Numbered from the stretch's first letter, positions 35,025-44,779 are shown. The stretch is 64,000 nucleotides of DNA from Alphaproteobacteria bacterium (GCA_016869215.1 VGEP01000003.1:62001-126000); one strand, 5' to 3'. Numbers and translations are program-made. The notes: generated by a model not told the origin, from the letters alone.

Positions 35025-36761
35025 ATGCACGACATCGTCATCCGCGGCGGCACCATCGTCGACGGCAGCGGCAAAGCGCCGTTCTCGGGCGACATCGCGA
35101 TTTCCGGCGGCCGCATCGCCGCGGTCGGCGGCAAGCTCGGACCGGGCAAGCGCGAGATCGACGCCACGGGGCTCTTGGTGACGCCCGGCTGGGTCGACGT
35201 GCACACCCACTACGACGGCCAGGCAATGTGGGACCCGCTGATTGCGCCGTCGTCGTGGCACGGCGTCACCACCGCGATGTTCGGCAACTGCGGCGTGGGC
35301 TTCGCGCCGGTGAAGAAGGAGCACCGCGGCGCGCTGATGGACCTGATGGAGGGCGTCGAGGAAATCCCCAATCCGGTGCTGGCCGCTGGCCTGAACTGGG
35401 AGTGGGAGAGCTTCCCGCAATACATGGACGAGCTGGAGCGCAGGCCGCGCGCGATCGACATCGCAGCGCAGATCGCGCACCTGCCGCTGCGGGTCTATGT
35501 GATGGGCGACCGCGCAGTGCGCCGCGAGCCCGCGACCGCCGACGACATCGCCAAGATGCGCGACCTCACGGTCGAGGCGCTGCGCTGCGGCGCATTCGGA
35601 TTTACCACCTCGCGCACCGACTCGCACAAGACGCCGGACGGCGATCTGGTGCCCTCGCGCGACGCCGAGGACCACGAGCTGATCGGCATCGGATCGGCGC
35701 TCGGCGTGACGCGCTCCGGCGCCTTCGGCATGAATTCGGACTTCGATGACGAGGACTACGAACTGCGCTGGATGCGCAAGGTGGCGCGCGAGACCGGCCG
35801 GCCGGTGTGGTTCCTGCTCACCGACCGCTATTCCGATCCGCAGCGGTGGCGGCGGCTGATCAAGGCGGTTCACGAGGCGCGCGCCGACGGCCTGCCGCTG
35901 ATGGCGCAGATGGCGGGCCGGCCGATCGGCGTGATGATGGGCATCGGCACCGCGCTCAATCCGTTCACGGTGCGGCCGAGCTACAAGGCGCTGGAGCACC
36001 TGCCGATCGAGGAGCAGCGCAAGCGGCTGCGCGATCCCGAGACGCGGCGGCGCATCCTCGCCGACACGCCTTCGGACGCCGAGATCGAGAAGCTCGCGCA
36101 GTTCCGCCAGGTGGTGGCGAAGAAGTTCGACAAGTTCTTCGTCATGGGCAATCCGCCGGACTACGAGCCGGGACCGGAGAAGAGCGTCGCCGCCATCGCC
36201 GCGCGCGAGGAGAGGACGCCGGAGGAAGTGGCCTACGACTACATGCTCGAAGACGGCCAGTATCTCTATTTCCCGGTGGTGAACTACGTCACCGGCGACC
36301 ACGGCCCGATCTTCGAAATGCTGAACGATCCGGGCTGCCTCCTGGGCTTGAGCGACGGCGGTGCGCACTGCACCTCCATCGTCGACGCCGGCGTGCCGAC
36401 CTACATGTTGACGCATTGGGCGCGCGACCGGCAGCGCGGTCCGAAGCTTCCGGTCGAAAAGCTGGTCAAGCGCCAGACCAGCGAGACGGCGGAGTTCTTC
36501 GGATTGAACGACCGCGGGCGGCTCGCGCCCGGGCTGCGCGCCGACATCAACCTGATCGACCTCGACCGGCTGCAGGTGCAAAAGCCCGAGATCGTCCACG
36601 ACATGCCGGCGAACGGGCGGCGCTTCATCCAGCGCGTCGACGGCTACGAGATGACGATCTGCGCAGGCCAGCCGATCTACGAGCGCGGCCAGTACACCGG
36701 CGCGCTGCCGGGCAAGCTGGTGCGCGACGGCCACGGCGCGCAGGCGATCGCTGCGGAGTAA
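35025..36761 (+). CDS. N-acyl-D-amino-acid deacylase family amidohydrolase
   Basis: A 578-residue metal-dependent amidohydrolase of the D-aminoacylase group. The metal site begins with H60-T-H62 in VDVHTHYDG, C89 in GNCGVGF matches the cysteine metal ligand of D-aminoacylase, and SDGGAHC carries the catalytic aspartate. Flanking small beta domains are present at both ends (IVIRGGTIVDG and RGRLAPGLRADINL). It likely hydrolyses an N-acylated D-amino acid or a related amide. Length fits the family. It is followed by paired hairpins that may end transcription. Confidence 0.87.
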   Translation: MHDIVIRGGTIVDGSGKAPFSGDIAISGGRIAAVGGKLGPGKREIDATGLLVTPGWVDVHTHYDGQAMWDPLIAPSSWHGVTTAMFGNCGVGFAPVKKEHRGALMDLMEGVEEIPNPVLAAGLNWEWESFPQYMDELERRPRAIDIAAQIAHLPLRVYVMGDRAVRREPATADDIAKMRDLTVEALRCGAFGFTTSRTDSHKTPDGDLVPSRDAEDHELIGIGSALGVTRSGAFGMNSDFDDEDYELRWMRKVARETGRPVWFLLTDRYSDPQRWRRLIKAVHEARADGLPLMAQMAGRPIGVMMGIGTALNPFTVRPSYKALEHLPIEEQRKRLRDPETRRRILADTPSDAEIEKLAQFRQVVAKKFDKFFVMGNPPDYEPGPEKSVAAIAAREERTPEEVAYDYMLEDGQYLYFPVVNYVTGDHGPIFEMLNDPGCLLGLSDGGAHCTSIVDAGVPTYMLTHWARDRQRGPKLPVEKLVKRQTSETAEFFGLNDRGRLAPGLRADINLIDLDRLQVQKPEIVHDMPANGRRFIQRVDGYEMTICAGQPIYERGQYTGALPGKLVRDGHGAQAIAAE

Positions 36762-36776
36762 CGATGTATGCCGTTC

Positions 36777-36836
36777 GTCCCCGCGAAAGCGGGGACCCAG
36801 AAAATTCCAATGAATTGGCTCCCGCTTGCGCGGGAG
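36777..36836. repeat. Twin-hairpin intergenic repeat
   Basis: Two perfect hairpins lie side by side: GTCCCCGC-GAAA-GCGGGGAC at 36777-36796 and CTCCCGC-TTGC-GCGGGAG at 36819-36836. The first, with its GNRA-like tetraloop, is a REP unit common in Bradyrhizobium relatives. They sit between convergent genes, with no T-run. Confidence 0.8.
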
Positions 36837-36852
36837 CGGGCGGTGCTTCGTT

Positions 36853-37758
36853 TTACTGCGGGCGCTTGGGCCCCTGCACCGTGGGCAGCGACTTGATGTA
36901 GTGCGCCATCGCCGCGCGGTCCTCGGCGCTGAGCTGGCGCAGGTTTGAAACCACCTTGCCCATTTCGCCGCTGACCGAGTCGCCGTCCGGCAGCTCGCCT
37001 GTGCGCAGGAGCTTCGCGATGTCCTCCTCGCTCCAGCTCATGCCGGTGATGTTCGGCACCCAGCCGGAGCCGCCCTCGGGATCGGGCCCGCCGGCGAAGC
37101 GCTGCGTGGTCACGAGGCCGCCGAGCAGATTGCGCGGCGAATGGCATTCCGCGCAATGGCCCGGACCGTTGACGAGATAGGCGCCGCGATTCCACTGCGA
37201 CGTCTTCGATATATCGTGCTGGAAGGCCTGGCCGTCGAGGAACAGGAACTTCCAGCCCCCGAGCGAGCGGCGGATGTTGAAGGTAAACGGCACGTCGTGG
37301 CCGCGCGACCTGCCCTGCACCGCGGGCAGCGTCTTGATGAAGGCGAACATGTCGCGGATGTCGTTGTGACTCATCCGCTGGTACGACGGATAGGGAAACG
37401 CCGGAAAGTAGTGCCGTCCGTCCGGCGACGTGCCCTTCACCATCGCGGTGACGAAATCGGCCTCGCTCCACTTGCCGATGCCGTCGTTCGGATCGGGCGA
37501 GATGTTCGGCGCGTAGAACGTGCCGAACGGCGACTTCAGGCCGTGACCGCCGCCGAGCCTGGTCTTGTCGTCCTGCTCCGGCGTCGCGTGACAGGACGCG
37601 CAGCCGCCGGCGTGGAACATGGTCTTGCCGTTTTCGAGATCGGCGGTGCGCGGCGCGAGCGCACTCGCGGGGACCGTCGCGGGGATCGTGACGAACCAGA
37701 ACACGCCAAGGCCTGCGACAGCGGCGATGAGAGCCAGAACGATCAGCTTGCGCAACAC
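36853..37758 (-). CDS. Dihaem cytochrome c
   Basis: A 301-residue periplasmic protein with an N-terminal membrane helix (about residues 5-24) that probably stays as an anchor. Two haem c sites are present: C53-A-S-C56-H57 and C202-A-E-C205-H206, each starting a cytochrome c domain. The order resembles the cytochrome subunits of membrane alcohol or aldehyde dehydrogenases, cut to two domains rather than three. No dehydrogenase gene adjoins. It is 125 bases downstream of the cytochrome c' gene on the same strand. The redox partner is unknown. Confidence 0.88.
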   Translation of the reverse strand: MLRKLIVLALIAAVAGLGVFWFVTIPATVPASALAPRTADLENGKTMFHAGGCASCHATPEQDDKTRLGGGHGLKSPFGTFYAPNISPDPNDGIGKWSEADFVTAMVKGTSPDGRHYFPAFPYPSYQRMSHNDIRDMFAFIKTLPAVQGRSRGHDVPFTFNIRRSLGGWKFLFLDGQAFQHDISKTSQWNRGAYLVNGPGHCAECHSPRNLLGGLVTTQRFAGGPDPEGGSGWVPNITGMSWSEEDIAKLLRTGELPDGDSVSGEMGKVVSNLRQLSAEDRAAMAHYIKSLPTVQGPKRPQ

Positions 37759-37883
37759 CGGAAGTCCTCCGCCCTTAATCTTAGGCTGCCCGCTGCTTCA
37801 CGAAAAGCCGCGGGGCCGCGCACCATCCCGGCACGCAGCCCCGCAATGTCATGGCGCCGGCCCAAGCCGGCGTTTGCGCCCGG

Positions 37884-38321
37884 TCAGGACTTGGCGCGCC
37901 AGGCGTTGTGGCAACCGCCGCAGTTCTTGCCGACCTCGCCCAACGCAGCCTTCAGCGTGTCGAGGTCCTTCACCTTGGCCTCGGCGTCCTTGGCGTCTTT
38001 GCCGAACTTCGCGATGGCCGCATTGAAATCGGCCTTCTTTTCCCAGATCACGGGAAGCGCCTTGGTGTTGCCGCCGGTCTTGGAATTGTCGGGGAACAGG
38101 CCGCTAAACTTGTTTGCCCCATCGGCCATGCTGGCGAATGCCTTCTTGGCCGCCGCCGCGTCGAACGGCCGCTTACCTTCGGCCATCTCGCGCACGGTGC
38201 GGGCCTGGGCGCTGTTGTCCTTCATGACGGCCTGGCGAGCGGCGATCGGATCGCCCTGCGCGATGACCGCGGTGGCGGCGATTGCAAGCGCACCGATTGC
38301 GACAACGACATGTTTGACCAT
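37884..38321 (-). CDS. Cytochrome c' (class II)
   Basis: A 145-residue periplasmic four-helix haem protein with a signal peptide ending near VIAQG. The single haem site C134-G-G-C137-H138 lies close to the C-terminus, as in all class II cytochromes. Proteins of this type bind NO or CO or, in the six-coordinate form, carry electrons. A GGGGAG stretch precedes the ATG at 38321. It is encoded upstream of the dihaem cytochrome gene, so the two may be co-transcribed. Confidence 0.92.
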   Translation of the reverse strand: MVKHVVVAIGALAIAATAVIAQGDPIAARQAVMKDNSAQARTVREMAEGKRPFDAAAAKKAFASMADGANKFSGLFPDNSKTGGNTKALPVIWEKKADFNAAIAKFGKDAKDAEAKVKDLDTLKAALGEVGKNCGGCHNAWRAKS

Positions 38322-38557
38322 GGTCTCCCCTCTTTTCTGGAAGCGCCCCCGACACTTATCGGCAGAAGACCCCCGGGGCATGGGGGCAGCGAGTGTGGAA
38401 CACCTCTCATATTCCGATATTCCTTTGGCGCGACATCGTGGCGAATGGGGGTCACGATTCCGTGAGTGGGAAAACGCGGTGTCGGCCCATAACCTTCTAT
38501 AAATAAGGAGGATTTTTCGACAGCCGCCGGGGCCGCGACGACCGCGCCGTGCGGCCC

Positions 38558-39127
38558 TCAGAGCCCGACCCGGAAACGCGCCATGATGACAACGGTCAGG
38601 ATCTGCATGACGCCCTGGGCCGCGGCCAGGAAAAAGTAACGCCGCATCCAGCGCCCGACCTTGGCCATGTCGGGGTCGGGCTTATGCAGCTCGATGCAGA
38701 CCAGGACGTTGGTCGGCGTCAGAAAGCCCAGCCCCACCACGGTCATCAGCCCGAGCAGCACCAGCGCCGCCGCGACCCAGCCGTACTGCGGCCACGGCAT
38801 GGCGTTGAGGCCCATCTGGTCCGCCAGGAACCAGCCGGTCGTGCCGGCGACGATCGACACCGTCGGCATCAGGAACATGGTGCGCGGCGTGAGCTTTGCA
38901 GCGATCGCCTTGCGCGTCGGCAAGTCGAGCGTGCGCATGATCGGGCCTAGCACGAAGCCGAGGAACAGGTCGATGCCGGTCCAGAGCAGGCCGGTGAAAA
39001 CGTGCATGAAGTTCAAGAGCCACAGATCGCCGCCGACGATGGCGACGACCATGAGTGCAAGGGCTGCCGCGGCATACCAGAGGTAGTGCCACGGAATCTG
39101 CATGCCCGTGCCGCCGCCGTTTGTCAT
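38558..39127 (-). CDS. Conserved integral membrane protein
   Basis: A 189-residue inner-membrane protein with four or five hydrophobic helices. Helix 2 reads FMHVFTGLLWTGIDLFLGF, and a histidine in it and another in the WHYL start could bind haem, as in CopD- or DUF2269-like proteins; this is a guess. The ATG at 39127 was chosen because the preceding in-frame sequence is not membrane-like. It is on the same strand as the two cytochromes, 236 bases upstream of the cytochrome c' gene. Confidence 0.7.
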   Translation of the reverse strand: MTNGGGTGMQIPWHYLWYAAAALALMVVAIVGGDLWLLNFMHVFTGLLWTGIDLFLGFVLGPIMRTLDLPTRKAIAAKLTPRTMFLMPTVSIVAGTTGWFLADQMGLNAMPWPQYGWVAAALVLLGLMTVVGLGFLTPTNVLVCIELHKPDPDMAKVGRWMRRYFFLAAAQGVMQILTVVIMARFRVGL

Positions 39128-39242
39128 GCTTCCCCCTTGCGATTTCCAGGTTAGCGTACCCCGGAGCCGGTCAGCGGGGAAATCCGCAAGACGCAGCCGA
39201 GGGCCGCAACAAGGCCCATCAACAGACCAACGGGAGGATCGC

Positions 39243-40199
39243 ATGACAGTCGCCAAGCACGCGTTCGCCGCCGCCCTGCTCGCGGCCTTGCCGCTGTCCG
39301 CTCCGGCCGGCGCGCAAAGCTATCCCGAGCGGTCCGTCGACGTCGTGCTGCCCTATCCGGCGGGTGGCGGCATCGACCTGCTGGTGCGGGTGATGGCGGA
39401 AAGCTACTCGGCGCAGTTCAAGCAGCCGTTCGTGGTGTCCAACCGCACCGGCGCGGGCGGCGCCATCGGCATCGGCTATGTCGCACGGGCGGCGGCAGAC
39501 GGCTACACGCTGCTGTTCGCACCCGCGCTCGCCTATTCGGTGCTGCCGCTGCTTCAAACCAACGTCGGCTACAACGACAAGTCGTTCGCGCCGATCTGTC
39601 AGGCGTTCGAGAACCAGATGGCGCTGATCGTACGCCTGGATTCGCCGTACAAGACCGCGCGGCATATAGTGGAGGCCGCAAAGACAAAGCCGCCGGCCTT
39701 CGCCGCGACCGCGCCCGGCACGATCACCCACCTCGCGGGCGCGGCACTCGCCGAAACCGCCAAGGTCCAGTTCAACCACGTGCCGTTCCGCGGCGACGCC
39801 GAATTGATGGGCCAGTTGATCGGTGGCCACGTCGAGTTCGCAACCACGACGCTGGCTTCCGCGGCGGCGGCAGGGCAGAACGTCCGGGTGCTGGCGATCT
39901 TCGCCGAGCGTCGCAATCCGTCGCTGCCGGATACGCCCACCGTGAAGGAACAGGGCTACGACGTGGCGCCGACGAGCTTCGGCGGGCTGTTCGCACCGGC
40001 ACGCGTGCCGGCCGACGTTACGGCCAAGCTTGCCGCGGGCTGCAAGACTGCGGTCGAAACGCCGGGCTACGTCGCCCTCGCCAAGCGCCTGCACCAGGGC
40101 ACCGGCTATTACGCCGACGCGGCGGCCTTCACGAAGCGGATCGCGGCCGACGTGGTCGAGAAGCGGCAGCTGCTGCAGCGCCTGGGCCTCGTCAAATAG
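39243..40199 (+). CDS. Tripartite tricarboxylate (Bug-type) periplasmic binding protein
   Basis: A 318-residue Bug-family receptor with a signal peptide ending at AGAQS. Family blocks are VDVVLPYPAGGGID, FVVSNRTGAGGAIG, AADGYTLLF and VPFRGDAELMGQL. It is the most divergent of the five in the window, with SNR in place of ENR and a different second lobe. GGGAGGA lies six bases before the ATG. Its stop abuts the convergent RND pump gene with no base between. Ligand unknown. Confidence 0.9.
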   Translation: MTVAKHAFAAALLAALPLSAPAGAQSYPERSVDVVLPYPAGGGIDLLVRVMAESYSAQFKQPFVVSNRTGAGGAIGIGYVARAAADGYTLLFAPALAYSVLPLLQTNVGYNDKSFAPICQAFENQMALIVRLDSPYKTARHIVEAAKTKPPAFAATAPGTITHLAGAALAETAKVQFNHVPFRGDAELMGQLIGGHVEFATTTLASAAAAGQNVRVLAIFAERRNPSLPDTPTVKEQGYDVAPTSFGGLFAPARVPADVTAKLAAGCKTAVETPGYVALAKRLHQGTGYYADAAAFTKRIAADVVEKRQLLQRLGLVK

Positions 40200-43100
40200 T
40201 CACTCGGCCGGCTGCACGGCCGGGCGCTTGCGGGCGGCGCGCTCCGCGACCCAGCGGCACACGACGTAGAACGCAGGCGTGAAGATCAGCCCGAACACCG
40301 TCACGCCGATCATGCCGGAGAACACCGTGGTGCCGAGCGTCTGGCGCAGCTCCGCGCCGGCCCCGACCGACCAGACCATCGGCGTGACGCCGAGGATGAA
40401 GGCGAGCGACGTCATCAGGATCGGCCGCAAGCGCAGCCGCGCCGCCTCGGCGGCCGCCGCCACGCGGTCCACGCCGCGGTCCTGAAGCTGCTTGGCGAAT
40501 TCCACGATCAGGATCGCGTTCTTGGCGGCAAGCCCGATTAGCACGATGAAGCCGACCTGGGTGAGGATGTTGTTGTCCATGCCGCGCAGCACCACGCCGG
40601 TGATCGACGCAATCAGGCACATCGGCACGATCAGGATCACGGCAATGGGCAGCGAGATGCTTTCGAACTGCGCCGCCAGAACGAGGAACACGAACACCAC
40701 CGCGAGCACGAAGGCGAACATCGCGGTGTTGCCGGCGCGCTGCTGCTGGAACGCGAGCGTCGTCCATTCATAGGCGAAGCCTTCGGGCAGCATTTCGGTG
40801 GCGAGCCGGTGCATGATCTGCATCGCCTGGCCCTGGCTGAAGCCGGGGGCCGCGCCGCCGTCGAGCTCGGCCGCGGGATAGAGGTTGTAGCGCGGCACGC
40901 GGTACGGCCCGGAGATGTTCTGCACGGTGGTGAACGAGCCGAGCGGCACGGTGTCGCCCGATGAGTTGCGCACGCGGATTTTGAGCACGTCGTCCGGCTG
41001 CAGGCGCGCGTCGGACTGCGCCTGTGCGGTGACGCGGAAGGTGCGGCCGAACAGGTTGAAGTCGTTGACGTAGGACGAGCCGAGGAAAATCTGCAGCGCC
41101 GAGAACACGTCGCGCACATCGACGCCGAGCAATTGCGCCTTGGTGCGGTCGATGTCGAGATAGAGCTGTGGCGTCGACACTTCGAACAGCGCGAACGCCT
41201 GCGCGATCCCGGGCGTCTGGTTGGCGCGCGCCATCAGGCCGAACGTCGCCTGCTGTAGCGCCGCAGCCCCCCGTCCGGCGCGATCCTCGACCATCATGCG
41301 GAAGCCACCGGCGTTGCCGATGCCTGCGACCGGCGGCGGCAGCACGACCAGCACCAGCGCCTCCTGGATCGACGCCAGTTCGCGGAACAGCGCGCGCTGG
41401 ATGCCCTGCGCCGACTGGTTCGGGTCTTTGGCGCGGCTGTCGAAGGAATCGAGCACGAGGAACGCCGCGCCCGCGTTCGGCGCATTGGTGAAAGTGGCGC
41501 CGGAGAAGCCGACAATGTTCACTGCGCCCTTGACGCCCGGAACCTTCAACGCGATGTCGACGATGCGCCGCTGCACTTCGTCGGTGCGCGACAGCGACGA
41601 GCCCGGCGGCAGCTGGCTCACCACGATCAGGTAGCCGCGGTCGAGCGACGGGATGAAGCCGATCGGCGTCTTCCTGAACTCGTTCAGGCCGAAGGCGATG
41701 ATGCCGGCGTAGAGCACCAGCATGATCGCGGTGTAGCGCACCGCGCGCGCCGTGAGCCAGCCGTAGCCGGCCGCCAGCCGGTCGAAGCCCCAGTTGAACG
41801 CGCCGAAGAAGCGCTGGATCGGCCGCGCCCAGACCGGCGTCACGCGGCCGTGGCGGGGCTTGAGCAGCAGCGCGCACAGCGCGGGCGACAAGGTGAGCGA
41901 GACGATCAGCGAGATTACCGTCGCGCCCGCGATGGTCAACGCGAACTGCCGGTAGAATTGGCCCGAGATGCCGGTGATGAAGGCCGACGGTACGAACACC
42001 GCGCACAGCACCAGCGCGATCGCGATCAGCGCCGCGCCGACCTCGTCCATGCTGCGAATCGCCGCATCGCGGGGACTAAGCCCATTCTCGATGTTGCGCT
42101 CGACGTTCTCGACCACGACAATGGCGTCGTCGACCACGATGCCGACCGCGAGCACCATTCCGAACAGGGTCAGGTTGTTGAGCGTGAAGCCGAACGACGC
42201 CATCAGGAAGAACGTGCCGATCAGCGACACCGGGATGGCGACCAGCGGGATGATCGCCGCGCGCCAGGTCTGCAGGAACAGCACGATCACCAGCACGACC
42301 AGCAGAATCGCCTCCAGGATGGTCTCCTGCACGGCGGAGACCGATTCCTGAATGAACTGCGTGGGGTCGTAGACGATGGTGTGCTTCAGACCGGGCGGAA
42401 ACCGCTGCGCCAGCACGTCCATCGTTTGACGGATCGCTTTGGCGGTGGCGAGCGCGTTCGAGCCGGGCCGCTGGAACACCGCGAGCGCCACCGCGGGATC
42501 GCGGTCGAGGTACGAATTCGACGAATAGTCCTGCGCGGCCAGTTCGACGCGGGCGACGTCTTTCAGCCGCACCACCGCGTTCGGAGTCTGTTTCACCACC
42601 ACGTTGGCGAACTGCTCGGGATCGGCAAGGCGCCCGAGCGTCTGCACAGCGATCTGGAACGCGCCCGGCTGCTCGACCGGCGGCTGGTTGAGAACGCCGG
42701 AAGCGACCTGCAGGTTCTGCGCCTGCAATGCCGCCGTCACGTCGGTCGCGGTCAGGCCGAGCGACTGCAGGCGCGCGGGATCGAGCCAGACCCGCATGGA
42801 ATAGTCGCGGCTGCCGAATACCGTGATCGAGCCCACGCCGTCGACGCGGGTCAGCGCGTCCTTGATTTCGATGGTGGCGTAGTTCGAGATGAAAAGCTGG
42901 TCGCGCGAGCGGTCCGGCGAAATCAGGTGCACGACCATCATCAGGTCGGGCGACGCTTTGTTGACAGTTACGCCGATGTTGCGCACGTCGGCGGGCAGCC
43001 GCGGCAGCGCGGTCGCAACACGGTTCTGCACCTGCACCTGCGCGGTGTCGAGGTTGGTGCCGATGTCGAAGGTCACGCCGATGGAGAAGCGCCCGTCGCC

Positions 43101-43355
43101 GCTCGAATTCGACGACACGTAGAGCATATTCTCCACGCCGTTGATCTGCTCCTCGATCGGAGCGACCACGGTCGTGGCCACGGTCTCTGCGCTGGCGCCG
43201 GGATACTGCCCGGTGACGTTGATGACCGGCGGCGCGATCTCCGGGTATTGCGCGATGGGGAGCCGTGCGAACGCCACCGCGCCCAAGATCACGAATACAA
43301 CCGACACCACCGTTGCGAAGATCGGCCGGTCGATGAAGAAATGCGATATCCGCAT
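40200..43355 (-). CDS. RND efflux pump inner-membrane transporter (HAE1, AcrB-like)
   Basis: A 1,051-residue proton-driven exporter, the usual length of AcrB/MexB. It starts with FFIDRPIFATVVSV, has the GVENMLYV porter motif, and the proton-relay aspartates in GIVVDDAIVVVENVERN on helix 4, with the partner lysine in AAKNAILIVEFAKQ on helix 10. It takes up hydrophobic drugs from the periplasm or membrane. The adaptor gene lies nine bases upstream and is co-transcribed. No outer-membrane TolC-like gene or local repressor is beside it, so the exit duct is encoded elsewhere. Confidence 0.95.
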   Translation of the reverse strand: MRISHFFIDRPIFATVVSVVFVILGAVAFARLPIAQYPEIAPPVINVTGQYPGASAETVATTVVAPIEEQINGVENMLYVSSNSSGDGRFSIGVTFDIGTNLDTAQVQVQNRVATALPRLPADVRNIGVTVNKASPDLMMVVHLISPDRSRDQLFISNYATIEIKDALTRVDGVGSITVFGSRDYSMRVWLDPARLQSLGLTATDVTAALQAQNLQVASGVLNQPPVEQPGAFQIAVQTLGRLADPEQFANVVVKQTPNAVVRLKDVARVELAAQDYSSNSYLDRDPAVALAVFQRPGSNALATAKAIRQTMDVLAQRFPPGLKHTIVYDPTQFIQESVSAVQETILEAILLVVLVIVLFLQTWRAAIIPLVAIPVSLIGTFFLMASFGFTLNNLTLFGMVLAVGIVVDDAIVVVENVERNIENGLSPRDAAIRSMDEVGAALIAIALVLCAVFVPSAFITGISGQFYRQFALTIAGATVISLIVSLTLSPALCALLLKPRHGRVTPVWARPIQRFFGAFNWGFDRLAAGYGWLTARAVRYTAIMLVLYAGIIAFGLNEFRKTPIGFIPSLDRGYLIVVSQLPPGSSLSRTDEVQRRIVDIALKVPGVKGAVNIVGFSGATFTNAPNAGAAFLVLDSFDSRAKDPNQSAQGIQRALFRELASIQEALVLVVLPPPVAGIGNAGGFRMMVEDRAGRGAAALQQATFGLMARANQTPGIAQAFALFEVSTPQLYLDIDRTKAQLLGVDVRDVFSALQIFLGSSYVNDFNLFGRTFRVTAQAQSDARLQPDDVLKIRVRNSSGDTVPLGSFTTVQNISGPYRVPRYNLYPAAELDGGAAPGFSQGQAMQIMHRLATEMLPEGFAYEWTTLAFQQQRAGNTAMFAFVLAVVFVFLVLAAQFESISLPIAVILIVPMCLIASITGVVLRGMDNNILTQVGFIVLIGLAAKNAILIVEFAKQLQDRGVDRVAAAAEAARLRLRPILMTSLAFILGVTPMVWSVGAGAELRQTLGTTVFSGMIGVTVFGLIFTPAFYVVCRWVAERAARKRPAVQPAE

Positions 43356-43364
43356 GTGCGCGGC

Positions 43365-44561
43365 CTATTTCGCCTGCGCCTGTCGCCCCGCGGGGGCTTG
43401 GTGTCCCTGCGGGGCCTGAGCCGCTGGCTGCGCCTGCGGCGTGACCTTCTGGCCCGGACGCACGCGCATCAGTCCGTTGACCACGATACGGTCGTCGGCG
43501 GTCAGGCCGTCCTTGATGACGCGAAGTCCGCCGTTGAGAGAACCGAGCGTGACGTACCGGATCGCGGCAGTGTCATCCGGTCCGACGACATAGACGAACT
43601 TGCGCACCTGCTCGGAGCCAACCGCCGAGTCAGGCACCAGCACGGCCACGTAGCTCGGCGAGCCCGGCACGCGGATGCGGCCGAACATACCGGGAATGAA
43701 CACGCCATTCGGATTGGAGAACACCGCCCGGCCGCGGATGGTGCCCGAGGTGCGGTCGATGACGTTGTCGACGAAGTCCATGTAGCCGCTGTGGTCGAAC
43801 TTCGGCTCGTCGATCAGCTTGAGCGCCACGTTCACGCCGCCCTCGCGGCCGGTCACTTCCTTGCCGCTGCGCGAGAAGCGCTCGTAGCGCAGATACGACG
43901 CCTCGTCGAAGGTGAACTCGAAGCGGATCGGATCGAGCGACACGATGCTGGCGAGCAGCGTGGTCGTGCCGCTGGTGCCGCCGGTGACGAGATTGCCGGG
44001 CGACACGCGGCGGTCGCCGATGCGGCCGGACACCGGCGCGCGCAGTTCGGTGAACTGCATATCGAGCTCGGCCTGGCGCACCGACGCCTCGTTCGCGGTG
44101 ACCGAAGCGGTGGCGCTGGCGTAGGCCTGCTTGCGCTGCTCGAACGCCTGCTCGGTCATGGTGCGGTCGCGCACCAGGAGTTCGCCGCGCTTGTAGTCGG
44201 CCTCGGCAAAGGTCTGGTTGGCGCGCGACTGCGCGAGGTTGGCGCGCGCCTGATCGAGCGCATTCTGGAACGGCCGTCTGTCGATGCTGAACAGCAGATC
44301 GCCTTCCTTGACCATCTGGCCGTCGCGGAAGTGGATTTTCTCCAGATAGCCGGACACCCGCGCGCGCACCTCGACTGAGTCGATTGCGACGAAGCGGCCG
44401 ACGTATTCGTCATGGTCGACGACGCCGCGCTGCACCGGCTTGGCGACAGTGACAGTAGGCGGCGGCGGCGCGTTCGCCTGCGGCGGATTCTGGCCGCACG
44501 CGGCCAATGCCGCGGCCAGTAGCAGCGGCGCGACGGACGCGACTCGGCGGCTCTGTGTCAT
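43365..44561 (-). CDS. RND efflux periplasmic adaptor lipoprotein (AcrA-like)
   Basis: A 398-residue membrane-fusion protein. It has a lipoprotein signal with lipobox LAAC, C22 being acylated, so it is tied to the inner membrane. The lipoyl half-motifs RARVSGYLEKIHF and QFTELRAPVSGRIG flank a helical hairpin of about 70 residues; beta-barrel and membrane-proximal domains follow, and a Q/A/P-rich tail closes the protein. ATG at 44561 begins the signal; upstream frame is not protein-like. It links the pump to an outer-membrane channel. Confidence 0.93.
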   Translation of the reverse strand: MTQSRRVASVAPLLLAAALAACGQNPPQANAPPPPTVTVAKPVQRGVVDHDEYVGRFVAIDSVEVRARVSGYLEKIHFRDGQMVKEGDLLFSIDRRPFQNALDQARANLAQSRANQTFAEADYKRGELLVRDRTMTEQAFEQRKQAYASATASVTANEASVRQAELDMQFTELRAPVSGRIGDRRVSPGNLVTGGTSGTTTLLASIVSLDPIRFEFTFDEASYLRYERFSRSGKEVTGREGGVNVALKLIDEPKFDHSGYMDFVDNVIDRTSGTIRGRAVFSNPNGVFIPGMFGRIRVPGSPSYVAVLVPDSAVGSEQVRKFVYVVGPDDTAAIRYVTLGSLNGGLRVIKDGLTADDRIVVNGLMRVRPGQKVTPQAQPAAQAPQGHQAPAGRQAQAK

Positions 44562-44779
44562 GGAACCTTGGTGGCAGCGTTTCGCGGATGTTGCAATGCG
44601 GCAAGATAGGGGTGCAAAGAGCCAAACGCAAAGCGAGCCGAGGCCCGGATCGCGCAAAGGTGAAACGCCGGTCATTCCCGTGTCATGTCGCGGGGAACGG
44701 TGCCCGATTCGGGCCTGCGATCGCGGCCTTTGATGAATTCCATCAAGAACCGCGAAGCCTTGCTGTTAACAATCGGCGA

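Noticed and set aside
41850-44378. Long forward frame opposite the RND pump and adaptor genes
   Set aside because: Rich in His, Arg, Asp and Gln with no motif; it crosses two well-supported reverse genes and is an antisense shadow.
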